The notes: generated by a model not told the origin, from the sequence alone. A DNA stretch of 64,000 nucleotides from Methylosinus sp. PW1 (GCF_000745215.1 NZ_JQNK01000008.1:372001-436000), one strand, 5' to 3'. Counted from the first letter of the stretch, positions 50,395 through 60,505 are shown. Numbers and translations are program-made.

Positions 50395-50536
50395 CGTTCG
50401 AGTTCCCGAGACAGCGCCAGCGTGGAGTAAGGAGCGATTGTGACAGCAGATCAACGGCGACCGCAGAGGATGTCGCGTCGAGAGAGCGAGGGCGCGATCG
50501 AGCGCCGCGGACTCTTGTCAGTCGGCCGAACTGGAT

Positions 50537-51937
50537 TTACCGACCATTGAATAGGAAGCGATCGGACCACTTGTCGTCGACTTCTCCGAAATGGGTTCCG
50601 GGGTCGTATTCTTCGACGGTCAAAGCGAGGGAGCCAGCGGACAGCCGGCCCGCGGCCGCGAGAACCGCATATGAAGCCACGACGCGATCCCTCTGGGCGA
50701 CAACGAGTCCGATACGTGCGCTCAGCAATTCCCGCTGGGCGTTGAGAATATCGAGCGTGGTTCGCATGCCTGCCTTCGCCTCCTCCCGGACGCCGAATAG
50801 AGCGCGTTCCGCCGCTGCGATCTGCGCGCGAGCCGCGACGATCTGAGCTGACGCAGATTGTAGAGCGCCCCAGTTCGAACGCATCGACGCCGTCAGCTCC
50901 GCGCGCGCTACATCGACGTCGAACCGCTTCTGTCCGGCGCTCTCCTTCGCTTGACGGACCCGAGCGGAGGTCGCGCCGCCTGTGTAAATTGGAACCGACA
51001 GGCGACCGAGCACTTGCGCGCCGACGGCTCGGTTGCTCCGCCCATCGACATCGGATTGCGTGAAGACATTCGCGACCATCGAGACGCTGGGCAAGAATTC
51101 CGCTTCAGCAATCCTGATCGCGAGATCGGCCACATCGGCATCATGCGCGGCGGCGAGAACGAGTGGATGCTCGCTCTGCGCCGCACGCTCCGCTTCCGCG
51201 AGCGACTTCGGCAACAAGCGATCGGCGGATCTCGCCGGGGCGAGCTCTTTGGGCTCACTCCCGATCACTTGCCTATAGGCAGCGATACTGGCGTCGAGCG
51301 TCGCGCGAGAGAGCGCCGCTTGTGATCGACCAGAGGCCAACCGCGCCTCGGCTTGTGCGATATCGGTTACAGTGATCTGGCCGGCAGCCGCGCGCTCTCT
51401 CGTTTGGCGCAATTGCTCGTCGAGCACCGCCACATTGTTCCGATGGAGACCGAGAGCCGCGGTATCTCGCAACACGTTCGTATAAGCGACCACGCCGTCG
51501 AGCAGAACGCGTTGCTCCGTGAACCGCAGACGCTGGCGAGCGGCGAATGCGCCCGCTTCTGCGGCATGGGTCGAATGGGTCGCCTTGAACCCGTCGAATA
51601 GCGGCTGCTCGACGCTCAACATCGCCGAACGGGGCAAAGAACGTCCGGCCTGAATGCTCTGGACGTAACTCGGATCCCAGACATTGCCGTTGTTCACGTC
51701 GATCGCGCTCGAAACCGATCTCCGTTGCTGGACTCCGAGATAGGAGTCGAGGCCGACACGCGGCCGCATTTGGGCGCGCGCCCGAGGAACATTTTCGTCC
51801 TCCGCTCGTACGCCGGCCCGGCCCGAATGGAGAATTGGATTCGATCGATAAGCCGCCGCCAATGCGCCGTTCAGAGTTTCAGCGTGAACGGTCGTCGCTT
51901 CCAGCAGCACGCAAAGTGCGACGCAGAGGCGGGTCAT
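50537..51937 (-). CDS. TolC/CzcC-like outer-membrane efflux protein
   Basis: A 466-residue outer-membrane channel: signal peptide MTRLCVALCVLLEATTVHA, then two repeated helical hairpin units (LNGALAAAYRSNPILHSGRAGV; AERAAQSEHPLVLAAAHDADVADLAI) and the TolC-like end GRLSAGSLALTVEEYDPGTHF. Its start overlaps the pump gene stop by ATGA (51934-51937), making the order adaptor-pump-channel. It is more TolC-like (AprF type) than the usual CzcC. It could also serve the adaptor module of the ATPase fusion. Confidence 0.9.
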   Translation of the reverse strand: MTRLCVALCVLLEATTVHAETLNGALAAAYRSNPILHSGRAGVRAEDENVPRARAQMRPRVGLDSYLGVQQRRSVSSAIDVNNGNVWDPSYVQSIQAGRSLPRSAMLSVEQPLFDGFKATHSTHAAEAGAFAARQRLRFTEQRVLLDGVVAYTNVLRDTAALGLHRNNVAVLDEQLRQTRERAAAGQITVTDIAQAEARLASGRSQAALSRATLDASIAAYRQVIGSEPKELAPARSADRLLPKSLAEAERAAQSEHPLVLAAAHDADVADLAIRIAEAEFLPSVSMVANVFTQSDVDGRSNRAVGAQVLGRLSVPIYTGGATSARVRQAKESAGQKRFDVDVARAELTASMRSNWGALQSASAQIVAARAQIAAAERALFGVREEAKAGMRTTLDILNAQRELLSARIGLVVAQRDRVVASYAVLAAAGRLSAGSLALTVEEYDPGTHFGEVDDKWSDRFLFNGR

Positions 51938-54900
51938 CTGAAAGCCGCCTCTTCGATCTCGCGCTTCCTCGTCGCAACGCCTTCGAATAGCGTGTAGAGC
52001 GCTGGAAGAACTAGCAATGTCAGCAGTGTGGCGCTGATCAATCCGCCGATCACAACCGTCGCGATCGGCTTCTGCACTTCGGCTCCCGTTCCAGTGGCGA
52101 GCGCCATTGGAACGAACCCGAGGGAGGCGACGAAGGCGGTCATGGCCACGGGCCGAAGCCTCGTCATGGCTCCTTCCTTGATGGCCGCGCGGACCGGTCG
52201 CCCGAGATCGATCAGCTGACGAATATAGGTTCGCATGACGAGTCCATTCAAAACGGCGACGCCCGACAGCGCGATGAATCCGACTGCCGCAGAGACGGAC
52301 ATCGGCATATCTCGAAGCCACAAAGCGGCGATGCCCCCAGAAAGCGCCAGAGGCACGGCGCTGAACACCAGCACCGCGTCCCACAACGCGCCGAGCGCCG
52401 AGAACAGCAGCAAGAGGATCATGAAAAAGCAGATCGGAACGACGATCATCAATCGTTGACGCGCTTCGACGAGATTTTGGAATTGCCCTCCCCAAGTGAT
52501 CCAATATCCTGGAGGAACATGCACTTTGTCGCCGATCTTCTGCTGCGCTTCATTCACGACGGACGCGATGTCGCGACCGCGCACATTCGCGGTGACGACC
52601 ACTCTCCGTTTGCCATTTTCTCGTGAAATCTGATTTTGCCCTTCGATGAAGGAAATCGAGGCGACTTGCTTGAGTTGAATCGTCTGCGGCCGATCGCCGC
52701 GATCGGATGGCAGCGAGATAGGGATATTTTCGATGGCGCGCATGTTCTCGCGCAGGCTGTCTTCGAGACGCACCAAAATCGGAAAACGGCGATCGCCCTC
52801 GAAGACCACCCCAGCGCGCTGGCCGCCGACGGCGACGCCGATGACGTCCTGCACTTCTGCGAGACTCAGCCCCAATCGCGCGATTTCCCGCTTGTCGACA
52901 TTGATCTCACGAAACGGAAGGCCTCCGACCTGCTCGACCTTGACGTCCTTGGCGCCGTCGATTTCTCTCAGGATCGCGGCGATCTGATTGGCGGTTTTCA
53001 GCATGATGTCGAAGTCTTCCCCGAATGTCTTGACGGCGATATCGCCGCGCACGCCGGCCAGCAATTCGTTGAAGCGATTCTGGATCGGCTGCGAAAATTC
53101 GAAGGAATTGCCGATGAGGACGTCCAGCCTCGATTGGATTCGTCCGATCAGCTCCGGTTTGGGCAAATGGGGATCCGGCCAATCCGCCTGAGGCTTCAAC
53201 ATGATATATGTGTCCGTCAGATTGGGCGGCATCGGATCTGTCGCGGCTTCGGCCGTGCCCGTCTTGGAGAAGACATAGGCGACCTCCGGAACGTCGAGCA
53301 GAGCTTTCTCGACGCGCAGCTGCATGGCCTGTGACTGCGAAAGCGACGTGCTCGGAATGCGATAGGCTTGCATAGCGAGATTTTTCTCGTCCAGCGTCGG
53401 GATGAATTCCTGGCCCAGTCCGGCGAAGAGAAAGAGCGAGCCGACGAAGATGGCGACCGCGACGCCTATGGTCGGAGCCGGTCTCGCCGTCGCGCGGTCG
53501 AGCAAAGGGCGATAGAGCTTCTTCAAGCTTCCGACGATCACATTCTCCGTCTCTTCGATCCGCCCGGAAATCAGGATCGAAATCATCGCCGGCACGAAGG
53601 TCAAAGAGAGAACGAATGCGGAGGCCAGCGCGATTATGACGGTCGACGCCATGGGCTGGAACATTTTGCCTTCCACTCCGGAGAATGTCAGCAAAGGTAG
53701 ATAGACGAGAATGATGATGCCTTGCCCATAGACCGTCGGCTTGATCATTTCCTCCGCCGACGCGATGATCGTGCTCGAGCGCTCGCCCAGCAGCAGATCG
53801 CGTCCGATCATGTGCCGCCGTTCCACGAGGCGTCGCAGACTGTTTTCGGCTATAATGACCGCGCCATCGGCGATCAGCCCGAAGTCGAGCGCGCCGAGGC
53901 TCATCAGATTGGCGCTGATATGACCCTCCACCATCGCCGTTATCAGCAGCATCATGGTGATCGGAATCACCAAGGCGGTGATCAGCGCCGCTCGAAAATT
54001 GCCGAGCAAGGCGAAGAGAACGATAATGACCAGAAGCGCGCCTTCCGCTAGATTTTTGGCGACTGTCTGGATGGTGGCGTCGACCAAGACGGTCCGATTC
54101 AGGATCGGCCGCGCCTCGATTCCCGGAGGCAGAGACTTGTTGATCTCCTGCATCCTGGCGTCGATTGCCGCCGATACGGTCCGGCTGTTTCCGCCGATCA
54201 GCATCAGCGCGGTTCCGATGACGACTTCTTTTCCGTCCATGCTCGCGCTGCCCGTGCGCAGCTCTCGCCCGACCCCGACTTGCGCGATATCCTCGACTCG
54301 CACCGGCACGCCGCCTCGGGTCGTCACCGGAACGGCGAGAATGTCCGCGAAGCTCTCCAGCCGCCCACGGCTGCGAATGACATAGCCTTCGCCATTGTCT
54401 TCGACGTAACCCGCTCCTCTGCTCACATTGTTGCGGTCGATGATCGCAGCGAGATCGGTGAAGGAGAGGCCGAGGGCGTAGAGCTTCGCGGGATCGGGGT
54501 GAACGCCGTAGGTCTTCACATATCCGCCGAGCGAGTCGACGCCAGCAACGCCCGGCACGAGTTTCAATTGCGGTCGAATGATCCAGTCCTGGACGGTGCG
54601 CAGATAGGCCATCTGCTCGAGATCGCTCCGCAGCGTTTCCCCTTCCGGCGTGACGAATGATCCGTCCGTCTGCCGACCGGCCCGTCCAGAATTCACGCTC
54701 GAGGCGGAGCGGCGGTCCGTGAATGTGACGCTCCACATATAGATTTCGCTGAGACCCGTCGCGACGGGTCCCGTTCGGACGTCCACACCGCTCGGAAAGT
54801 CGCCTTGCGCCTGGAGCAAGCGTTCCGAAACTTGCTGACGCGCGAAATAGATATCCACCTTGTCGCCGAATACCGCGGTCACTTGCGCGAAGCCATTGCG

Positions 54901-55158
54901 CGACAGCGAGCGCGTATATTCAAGTCCTGGAATTCCCGCGAGCGCATTCTCGATCGGAAACGTAACCTGCTTTTCCATCTCATTCGGCGACAATGACGGA
55001 GCCGATGCGTTGATTTGAACCTGGTTGTTCGTGATGTCCGGAACGGCGTCGATCGGAAGGCGGGTGAGCGACCAGGCTCCTGTGAGGCAGGAGAGCGCCG
55101 CGACCAGGACGACGACCCAAGGTCGTTGAACAGAAAATGAAATGATCGACTTGATCAT
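51934..55158 (-). CDS. czcA: Heavy-metal RND efflux pump CzcA-like
   Basis: A 1074-residue HME-RND proton/metal antiporter. Helix-4 signature DFGLIADGAVIIAEN, the DFG/DGAV/EN pattern of pumps for Co, Zn, Cd or Ni; Cu/Ag pumps read differently here. Other landmarks: RLPIDAVPDITNNQVQIN, NLTDTYIMLKPQADWP, NSFEFSQPIQNRFNELLAGVRGDIAVK, GLVMRTYIRQLI. Second gene of a leftward operon (cytochrome b561, adaptor, pump, channel). The frame is complete, in contrast to the AcrB-like pump at 36557-39697. Confidence 0.94.
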   Translation of the reverse strand: MIKSIISFSVQRPWVVVLVAALSCLTGAWSLTRLPIDAVPDITNNQVQINASAPSLSPNEMEKQVTFPIENALAGIPGLEYTRSLSRNGFAQVTAVFGDKVDIYFARQQVSERLLQAQGDFPSGVDVRTGPVATGLSEIYMWSVTFTDRRSASSVNSGRAGRQTDGSFVTPEGETLRSDLEQMAYLRTVQDWIIRPQLKLVPGVAGVDSLGGYVKTYGVHPDPAKLYALGLSFTDLAAIIDRNNVSRGAGYVEDNGEGYVIRSRGRLESFADILAVPVTTRGGVPVRVEDIAQVGVGRELRTGSASMDGKEVVIGTALMLIGGNSRTVSAAIDARMQEINKSLPPGIEARPILNRTVLVDATIQTVAKNLAEGALLVIIVLFALLGNFRAALITALVIPITMMLLITAMVEGHISANLMSLGALDFGLIADGAVIIAENSLRRLVERRHMIGRDLLLGERSSTIIASAEEMIKPTVYGQGIIILVYLPLLTFSGVEGKMFQPMASTVIIALASAFVLSLTFVPAMISILISGRIEETENVIVGSLKKLYRPLLDRATARPAPTIGVAVAIFVGSLFLFAGLGQEFIPTLDEKNLAMQAYRIPSTSLSQSQAMQLRVEKALLDVPEVAYVFSKTGTAEAATDPMPPNLTDTYIMLKPQADWPDPHLPKPELIGRIQSRLDVLIGNSFEFSQPIQNRFNELLAGVRGDIAVKTFGEDFDIMLKTANQIAAILREIDGAKDVKVEQVGGLPFREINVDKREIARLGLSLAEVQDVIGVAVGGQRAGVVFEGDRRFPILVRLEDSLRENMRAIENIPISLPSDRGDRPQTIQLKQVASISFIEGQNQISRENGKRRVVVTANVRGRDIASVVNEAQQKIGDKVHVPPGYWITWGGQFQNLVEARQRLMIVVPICFFMILLLLFSALGALWDAVLVFSAVPLALSGGIAALWLRDMPMSVSAAVGFIALSGVAVLNGLVMRTYIRQLIDLGRPVRAAIKEGAMTRLRPVAMTAFVASLGFVPMALATGTGAEVQKPIATVVIGGLISATLLTLLVLPALYTLFEGVATRKREIEEAAFR

Positions 55159-55199
55159 ATCCGACTCGTCACTTTCATCGAGACGTCAAAGGGAGCGAA

Positions 55200-56453
55200 T
55201 TATTCGGCGAGATCCGGCAGCAGGCGGCCCAGTTCGGCTTTCAGCGCGAAAGTGTTGGCGGTCGCGATCAATTCGCCGGGAGCCAGATCGGCGACGACTT
55301 CGACCGACTCCTCGTCGGAGGTTCCCGTTTCGATCTTGCGCCGGATAAAGCCTTCGTCCACGCGCACAAATACGGAAGGCTCGCGGTTCACCAGCTGCAC
55401 CGCGGTGCGCGGAATCATCGCGCCGACTTGCAGACGCTCCAGGTCGATCCGAGCGGTCAATAGGCCGCCCGGTCTTAGAGCGAGATCCGGATTCTGAAAT
55501 CTCGCCACGACGCGCGCCGACTGAGTGCCCTGGCTGAGTAGCGGACTCACGAAGATGATGGATCCTTCCAGCTGCCGCCCGTCGCTGGCGGCGAGTTGGG
55601 CGGCCTGCTTTTGGCGCACGTTCGGAAGATCTGTCAGCGCTACCGACAGATCGGCCCAAACTACCGACAGATCTGCGATGACATAGAGCTCGCCATCGCC
55701 ACCCACCGGTTGTCCGAGGCTCGCTCGACGTTCGGTCACACGTCCCGAAATCGGCGCGCGGATTTCTTTGCGGCGCAGCTGTGAAGTCGGTTGTTTCGGA
55801 AGAGCAGAGATCTCGGCCTCGCTCAAATCGAGGGCCGCGAGCTTCTGGCGCGCCAGATCGAGGCGCAGCTGGGCTTCGGATAGAGCGGTCTGAGCGCGGA
55901 GAAACACTTGTTCCGCAGTGATCTTCTTTTCGAACAGCCCTTTCTCGCGCTGGAAGAGCTGTTGCTGCAGATTGTAGCTCACAAGGCTCGCGAGGAAATC
56001 GCTCTTTGCGTCGGCGACTTCGCGACTTTCGAGATAGGCGATCGTTTCACCGCTTTCCACCCAGTCTCCGATGTTCTTGCGCAATTCGGCGACCGTGCCG
56101 ACCACCTTGGCGGCGACATGTCCGACTCGGTCGGTATCGGCGGAAACAAGAGCTGGGACGTTGATGCGTCTCGTCAGGACGCCGCCCTGCACTGGTCGGA
56201 CGGCGAACTCGGCCGCCGCGATCTGCTCGGCCGTCAATTTGATGAGTCCGTTGACCGTGTCCGACGCCTTTTGCGCGCCGATCATCGGCGATTTCGGCGC
56301 GAGAACGGAGCGGAATGGCTCCGCTATTTGCGGAAACCAGGAGCCGATCAATGCGCTCGCGACGCCCACGGAAATGAGGGCGCCCTTGCTCACGCGGGGC
56401 TCGGCGGATCGTCGCCAGTGAATAAAAGCTTCCAGCGGGCGCGGCATGCTCAT
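55200..56453 (-). CDS. czcB: CzcB-like periplasmic adaptor of the heavy-metal RND pump
   Basis: A 417-residue membrane-fusion protein with one N-terminal helix (GALISVGVASALIGSWF). Lipoyl halves VGHVAAKVVGTVAELRKNIGDWVESGE and KEIRAPISGRVTERRASLGQPV enclose a hairpin (about 150-220); the C-terminal barrel and membrane-proximal parts follow (SQGTQSARVVARFQNPDLALRPGGLLTARI). No N-terminal His-rich metal site. It is 41 bp before czcA and overlaps the cytochrome b561 gene by ATGA. Confidence 0.92.
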   Translation of the reverse strand: MSMPRPLEAFIHWRRSAEPRVSKGALISVGVASALIGSWFPQIAEPFRSVLAPKSPMIGAQKASDTVNGLIKLTAEQIAAAEFAVRPVQGGVLTRRINVPALVSADTDRVGHVAAKVVGTVAELRKNIGDWVESGETIAYLESREVADAKSDFLASLVSYNLQQQLFQREKGLFEKKITAEQVFLRAQTALSEAQLRLDLARQKLAALDLSEAEISALPKQPTSQLRRKEIRAPISGRVTERRASLGQPVGGDGELYVIADLSVVWADLSVALTDLPNVRQKQAAQLAASDGRQLEGSIIFVSPLLSQGTQSARVVARFQNPDLALRPGGLLTARIDLERLQVGAMIPRTAVQLVNREPSVFVRVDEGFIRRKIETGTSDEESVEVVADLAPGELIATANTFALKAELGRLLPDLAE

Positions 56454-57037
56454 GCTCTGGCCCGCCGACCCACCCAGAACAGCATGAACGCAGCGAGGCG
56501 ACGGTTGAACAGCAGCATGTAGCTCACGTGTGCGATGACGAAGCCGAGCAGGAAGTTCGCCGACGCTTCATGGACCTCGGTGATCCAGGATTCGCTTTTG
56601 TCATTTTCGCGCCGATCGAGGCTCGCCTTCTCCGAGGAGCCGCGCAATTCTCGATTGCTCGGCGCATGCCACTCCGAAGCTGACGAAAAAGCGGCTTCGT
56701 CTCGGAGCGAAGGAAGACGCGAAGTCGGTCGATCCGCCAAGATTCCGGTCACGACCGTCGAGACCAGCGTAAGAGCCACTCCCGAAAGGAGGAGCTTGCT
56801 CACCGCGGGGTGATCGAACCAGCGGACGTGTCCGAGTTCCGTCAACCCCGGAAAAAACCGAGAGATTCCGAGCTGGCGAGCCTCGACGACGCCCCAGATA
56901 ATGCGGACGATCAGGATGAACGTCACGCCATAGCCGAGCCATTCGTGAATGGAGCCGAGCTCCCCGCTGGCATAAGCCGATAGCGCCAGCCCTGCCAGGG
57001 CGGCATGATAAAGACGGATTTTTTCGGGAAGGGTCAT
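56450..57037 (-). CDS. Cytochrome b561-family membrane protein
   Basis: A 195-residue protein with four membrane helices: PEKIRLYHAALAGLALSAYASG, IHEWLGYGVTFILIVRIIWG, FDHPAVSKLLLSGVALTLVSTVVTGIL and EVHEASANFLLGFVIAHVSYMLLFN. Candidate heme histidines are in LYHAAL, IHEWLGY, VHEASANFLLG and IAHVSYM. A charged loop (residues about 122-160) precedes the last helix. ATG 57037 is chosen on helix placement. Cytochrome b561 genes recur next to czc/ncc-type operons, though their job there is unclear. First gene of the leftward czc operon, overlapping czcB. Confidence 0.88.
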   Translation of the reverse strand: MTLPEKIRLYHAALAGLALSAYASGELGSIHEWLGYGVTFILIVRIIWGVVEARQLGISRFFPGLTELGHVRWFDHPAVSKLLLSGVALTLVSTVVTGILADRPTSRLPSLRDEAAFSSASEWHAPSNRELRGSSEKASLDRRENDKSESWITEVHEASANFLLGFVIAHVSYMLLFNRRLAAFMLFWVGRRARA

Positions 57038-57360
57038 TTCTGACTCCGTTCGAGGACGCCAATCGCAGGCCAAAGCCGGTTTCAACGGCTCTTTGGCTGC
57101 CGTGTTCGCGTCTCGTGTCGATCTTCGGGTTCGACGCCCAAAAGCCGCGGCGGCGCTGGGAGGAATTCCACCGTCGGCGCAGAGCGTGTTACGTGGTCTC
57201 GACTTGCCTCTGTGAAGGTGTGACGCGTTGTCGTATTTTCTCATGGGGTCGAGGAGGGGCAGATCTGCGTCGACGGGACCTGTTCTTACAGGACGAGACC
57301 TGTCGATCCGCTGTCGAGACGTGTCAGGGATTTGTCAGCTCTCTCGCGCGATACAGGGTC
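57038..57360. other. Divergent intergenic region of the czc locus
   Basis: 323 bp between the cytochrome b561 gene (leftward) and the PepSY gene (rightward), so it must hold both promoters. No gene is supported. A response-regulator binding site is expected, but no clear direct repeat could be singled out by eye. Confidence 0.6.
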
Positions 57361-57693
57361 ATGGCACGAAGAATCGGACATAGTTGTGTGGCCGTGCTGC
57401 TCCTCGGAGCGGCCGTCGCCATGGGCGCTGGCGACGCCCTCGCTGTGGAGGAGCGCCTTCGTCGCGAAGATCACGACGTCGCTCGAGCAGCGCTCGAAAG
57501 GGGCGAAATTCTGCCGCTCGAGAAGATACTCGCCAGGGTACGGGAGAGCGTTCGCGGTGACGTCGTCGGGGTCGAGCTGGAGCGAGATCGTGGCGCCTGG
57601 ATATACGAAATCAAAATCATCGGCCCCGGCAGCGCCATGATCGAAGCGCGCGTCGATGCTCAGACGGGTAAAATCGTCAGGAGAGGCGACTGA
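57361..57693 (+). CDS. Exported PepSY-domain protein
   Basis: A 110-residue periplasmic protein: signal peptide HSCVAVLLLGAAVAMGAGDALA, then one PepSY domain (ALERGEILPLEKILARVRESVRGDVVGVELERDRGAWIYEIKII, ending ARVDAQTGKIVRRGD). PepSY proteins of this size often accompany two-component systems and may tune the sensor or inhibit proteases. The stop overlaps the regulator start (TGATG at 57691-57695). Confidence 0.88.
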   Translation: MARRIGHSCVAVLLLGAAVAMGAGDALAVEERLRREDHDVARAALERGEILPLEKILARVRESVRGDVVGVELERDRGAWIYEIKIIGPGSAMIEARVDAQTGKIVRRGD

Positions 57694-58355
57694 TGCGCGT
57701 CCTGCTCGCGGAGGACGACGAGCGTATCGCGCGAAACGTGAGCGCATCGCTGAACGAAGCGGGGTATGTGGTCGATTGGGAAGCCGATGGCCAGGAAGCC
57801 TGGTTCAAGGGCGACACCGAGGATTACGCCGCGGTCATCCTCGATCTGGGCCTACCGAGCATGGACGGCCTTTCCATTCTCAAGAAATGGCGATCGGGCG
57901 GTCGCTCCATGCCGATTCTCATACTCACGTCTCGCGACAGCTGGCTCGAGCGCGTGGACGGGATCAATTCGGGCGCTGACGACTATTTGCCGAAGCCTTT
58001 CCGAATGGAAGAATTGCTGGCGCGACTGCGCGCCATCGTGCGTAGATCCACCGGCTTGTTTGCGCCCATCGTCACAGTAGGAGATCTGCATCTGGACACG
58101 CGTCAGATGCGGGTCAGCCTGAACGGTGAACCCGTATCTCTTACGCCGCAGGAATACAGGCTGCTCAGCTATCTGATGCATCACTCCGGCCGAGTGGTGC
58201 CGAACGCGGAGTTGCTGGATCAGCTTTTTTCCCATGACTGCGACAAGACCGAGAACGCGGTCGAGGTCTTGGTCGGACGCGTGCGCAAAAAGGTCGGTTC
58301 GGAGCGCATCGAGACGCGGCGTGGATTCGGCTACATTGTCGGCGGCGGCAAATGA
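57693..58355 (+). CDS. OmpR-family response regulator next to czc operon
   Basis: A 220-residue regulator: receiver MRVLLAEDDERIARNVSASL with Asp51 in AVILDLGLPSMDG and Lys in DDYLPKPFRMEE; winged helix LTPQEYRLLSYLMHHSGRVVPNAELLDQLF, ENAVEVLVGRVRKKVG, RRGFGYIV. QseB/CzcR-like. It overlaps the kinase by ATGA and is divergent from the czc operon, the probable target. Confidence 0.92.
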   Translation: MRVLLAEDDERIARNVSASLNEAGYVVDWEADGQEAWFKGDTEDYAAVILDLGLPSMDGLSILKKWRSGGRSMPILILTSRDSWLERVDGINSGADDYLPKPFRMEELLARLRAIVRRSTGLFAPIVTVGDLHLDTRQMRVSLNGEPVSLTPQEYRLLSYLMHHSGRVVPNAELLDQLFSHDCDKTENAVEVLVGRVRKKVGSERIETRRGFGYIVGGGK

Positions 58356-59704
58356 GGGCGAAATCGCTTCGCCTGAGATTGTCGATCGCCGCATCCCTCT
58401 CTCTTTGCGTCGCGCTGGTTCTCGCGGGCGTCGCGCTGGTGGCGCTGTTCGAACGATATGTGATACGTCGCGTCGGCGTCGAGCTCGACACTTACATTCG
58501 GCAATTGGCGGCGAATGTGTCATTAGGCCCCGACGGAGCTCTGCAACTCGGCCGACCGCTCGCGGATCCACGCTTCGACCAGCCGCTCAGTGGTCTCTAT
58601 TGGCAAATCGTCGAGGATGGAGCCGGCGTCAAACTGCGGTCACGATCCCTATGGGATCATGTCATCGATTTGCCGAATGACGAGATCGAGCCTGGAATCG
58701 CTCACCATCACGACCTCCCCGGTCCAAATGGCGAGACCCTATTTCTGGGCGAGCGCCGCGTGAATTACGCGACGGAGGGCGGCAATCGGCGCTTGCGGAT
58801 CACCGCGGCCGTCGACCGGAATGAAATCCTCGAGGCGAGAACGGAGTTTGCTGGCGATGTGGCTGCTTCGCTCGCGGTGCTGGCGCTCATTTTGTTGGCG
58901 TCGTCATGGGGGCAGATCGCGGTCGGCCTGAGGCCGTTGGAGGCGCTTCGGCGGAACGTCAATGCGGTTCGAGCAGGAGAGAAGAAGTCGATTACAGTCG
59001 ATGGCCCCGAGGAGATCATGCCTCTGGTGGCCGAAGTGAACTCCCTGCTGGAAGCGAAAGCGAAAGCGGTCGAAAGCGCCAAGGCGCGCGCCGCCAATTT
59101 GGCGCACGCCCTGAAGACGCCTCTCGCCATTCTCGCGACGGATGCGGAACGGCTCCGGAAGGACGGTCGAGACGAGATCGCCGACGAGCTTCAGGAGCTC
59201 GCGTTCGGCATGCGGCGTCACATAAATCGGGAGCTATCGCGGGCGCGGTTGCAGTCGCTCGCCGGCTCGCCTGTCCAAGCGACGCCTCTTCGAAATGTGG
59301 TGGAAAGCTTGACGAGAGCGCTCATGCGAACGCCGCGTGGCGGCGCTCTGTCCTGGCGATTGGACATTCCTGCGGATGTGACGATCGGCATGGGCGTCGA
59401 AGAAGCCACGGAGCTGTTTGGCGCTCTCCTGGAAAATGCGGTCAAATGGGCGGCCACGGAAGTCCATGTATCGGCGGAACGCGAATGCGTGTTGTCGATT
59501 CTCGTCGAGGACGACGGCCCGGGAGTTCCCCCCGAGAAGCTCGTCGAGCTCGGGCAGCGTGGCGTTCGCCTCGACCAAAAGACCGAGGGCACCGGGCTCG
59601 GTCTATCCATCTCGTCGGACATCGTCGACGCCTATGGCGGGCAAATTCGCTTTGGAACTCGCAGCCCTCACGGGTTTCAGGCGATTATCACACTGCCTGC
59701 ATGA
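58352..59704 (+). CDS. Sensor histidine kinase next to czc operon
   Basis: A 450-residue membrane kinase. Two helices (about 12-33 and 170-186) enclose a periplasmic domain of roughly 135 residues with IAHHHDLPGPNGE (three successive His at 118-120), a possible metal contact. Then HAMP, H-box NLAHALKTPLAILATDAERL (His252; the Glu usual after the His is Ala-Leu here, as in PhoQ/QseC-like kinases of this subgroup), N-box LLENAVKWAA, VEDDGPGVPPEK and GTGLGLSI. Probably senses metal and drives czc expression. Confidence 0.9.
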   Translation: MRAKSLRLRLSIAASLSLCVALVLAGVALVALFERYVIRRVGVELDTYIRQLAANVSLGPDGALQLGRPLADPRFDQPLSGLYWQIVEDGAGVKLRSRSLWDHVIDLPNDEIEPGIAHHHDLPGPNGETLFLGERRVNYATEGGNRRLRITAAVDRNEILEARTEFAGDVAASLAVLALILLASSWGQIAVGLRPLEALRRNVNAVRAGEKKSITVDGPEEIMPLVAEVNSLLEAKAKAVESAKARAANLAHALKTPLAILATDAERLRKDGRDEIADELQELAFGMRRHINRELSRARLQSLAGSPVQATPLRNVVESLTRALMRTPRGGALSWRLDIPADVTIGMGVEEATELFGALLENAVKWAATEVHVSAERECVLSILVEDDGPGVPPEKLVELGQRGVRLDQKTEGTGLGLSISSDIVDAYGGQIRFGTRSPHGFQAIITLPA

Positions 59705-59710
59705 TGGCGC

Positions 59711-60118
59711 TCAGAAGCATTTGTTCGCCTTCAGCTCGTAGACCCAGGCGGCGCACTCGTTCTGGCGTCCGCCGTGCTGCCTCATGCAATTGTTGTAATT
59801 CGTTTCGATCGCCAGGCACAATGCGATTTTGGGATCCGCCTGCGGGACGAAGCGACGCCTGTTTTGGTCTTCGTCATAATCACGCGGCCCGTCTTGCCTT
59901 CGGCGCCACTCTTCATATTCGCGCCGGCGGCGCCGCTCGCGCCATTCCTCGCGCATCTCGTCGAGACGGGCGCACGCCTCTTCGTCGCCACTCTCGCAAT
60001 CCTCATGAAGGCGATGCATGTAGTCTCTTCGGCGGTCCTCCTCTTCTTCTTGAGCGCGTGCCAGAGTAGGGGCCATCGTTACGATCAACCCGATGACAAC
60101 CGCTTGTGTCCATTTCAT
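59711..60118 (-). CDS. Small exported Arg/Glu-rich protein
   Basis: A 135-residue protein with a Sec signal (MKWTQAVVIGLIVTMAPTLARA). The mature part is a very charged helix (EEEEDRRRDYMHRLHEDCESGDEEACARLDEM, EEWRERRRRREYEEWRRRQ) and a C-terminal segment with four Cys in the second half (IALCLAIETNYNNCMRQHGG, NECAAWVYELKANKCF). Convergent with the kinase gene, 6 bp away. Family not recognised; disulfide-bonded periplasmic protein is the most that can be said. Confidence 0.7.
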   Translation of the reverse strand: MKWTQAVVIGLIVTMAPTLARAQEEEEDRRRDYMHRLHEDCESGDEEACARLDEMREEWRERRRRREYEEWRRRQDGPRDYDEDQNRRRFVPQADPKIALCLAIETNYNNCMRQHGGRQNECAAWVYELKANKCF

Positions 60119-60327
60119 GGATGGGCCTTTTCCATCGTACGGAAGGGACCACGCGACCTTCCTTCGAAACCATATAGATGGTGTCCGATTAACGAGTTAT
60201 TAACAATCTCATTGTCGGGCTTTTTACGGCTATCATTACAATTGCTGTCTATTTCCGTCGAGATTAGACTCAGAATTTCCATTGAGAACTGACCCAGGTT
60301 GAGGATGGTTTCCGGGGCAGTCGGTCG

Positions 60328-60505
60328 TCAAGTTTTGGTCTTCTCCTTTGCTGGTTTGTCCGCTTTCGCCGACATGTCCTTGAACCGGAAGCTGTCGTTT
60401 CCGGTTTCGAGGATGTGGCAGCGGTGAGTGAGGCGATCGAGCAGAGCCGTCATCATCTTGGCGTCCCCGAAGACGGCGGCCCATTTGGCGAAATCGCATG
60501 CCGAT
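60328..60505 (-). pseudogene. istB (IS21-family helper ATPase) 3' remnant
   Basis: Minus strand: FAKWAAVFGDAKMMTALLDRLTHRCHILETGNDSFRFKD and a basic tail ending in a stop at 60328-60330. This is the C-terminal end of IstB; the ATPase core and istA are gone. Sequence between the remnant and the secreted-protein gene is AT-richer and holds the former IS end. Confidence 0.75.
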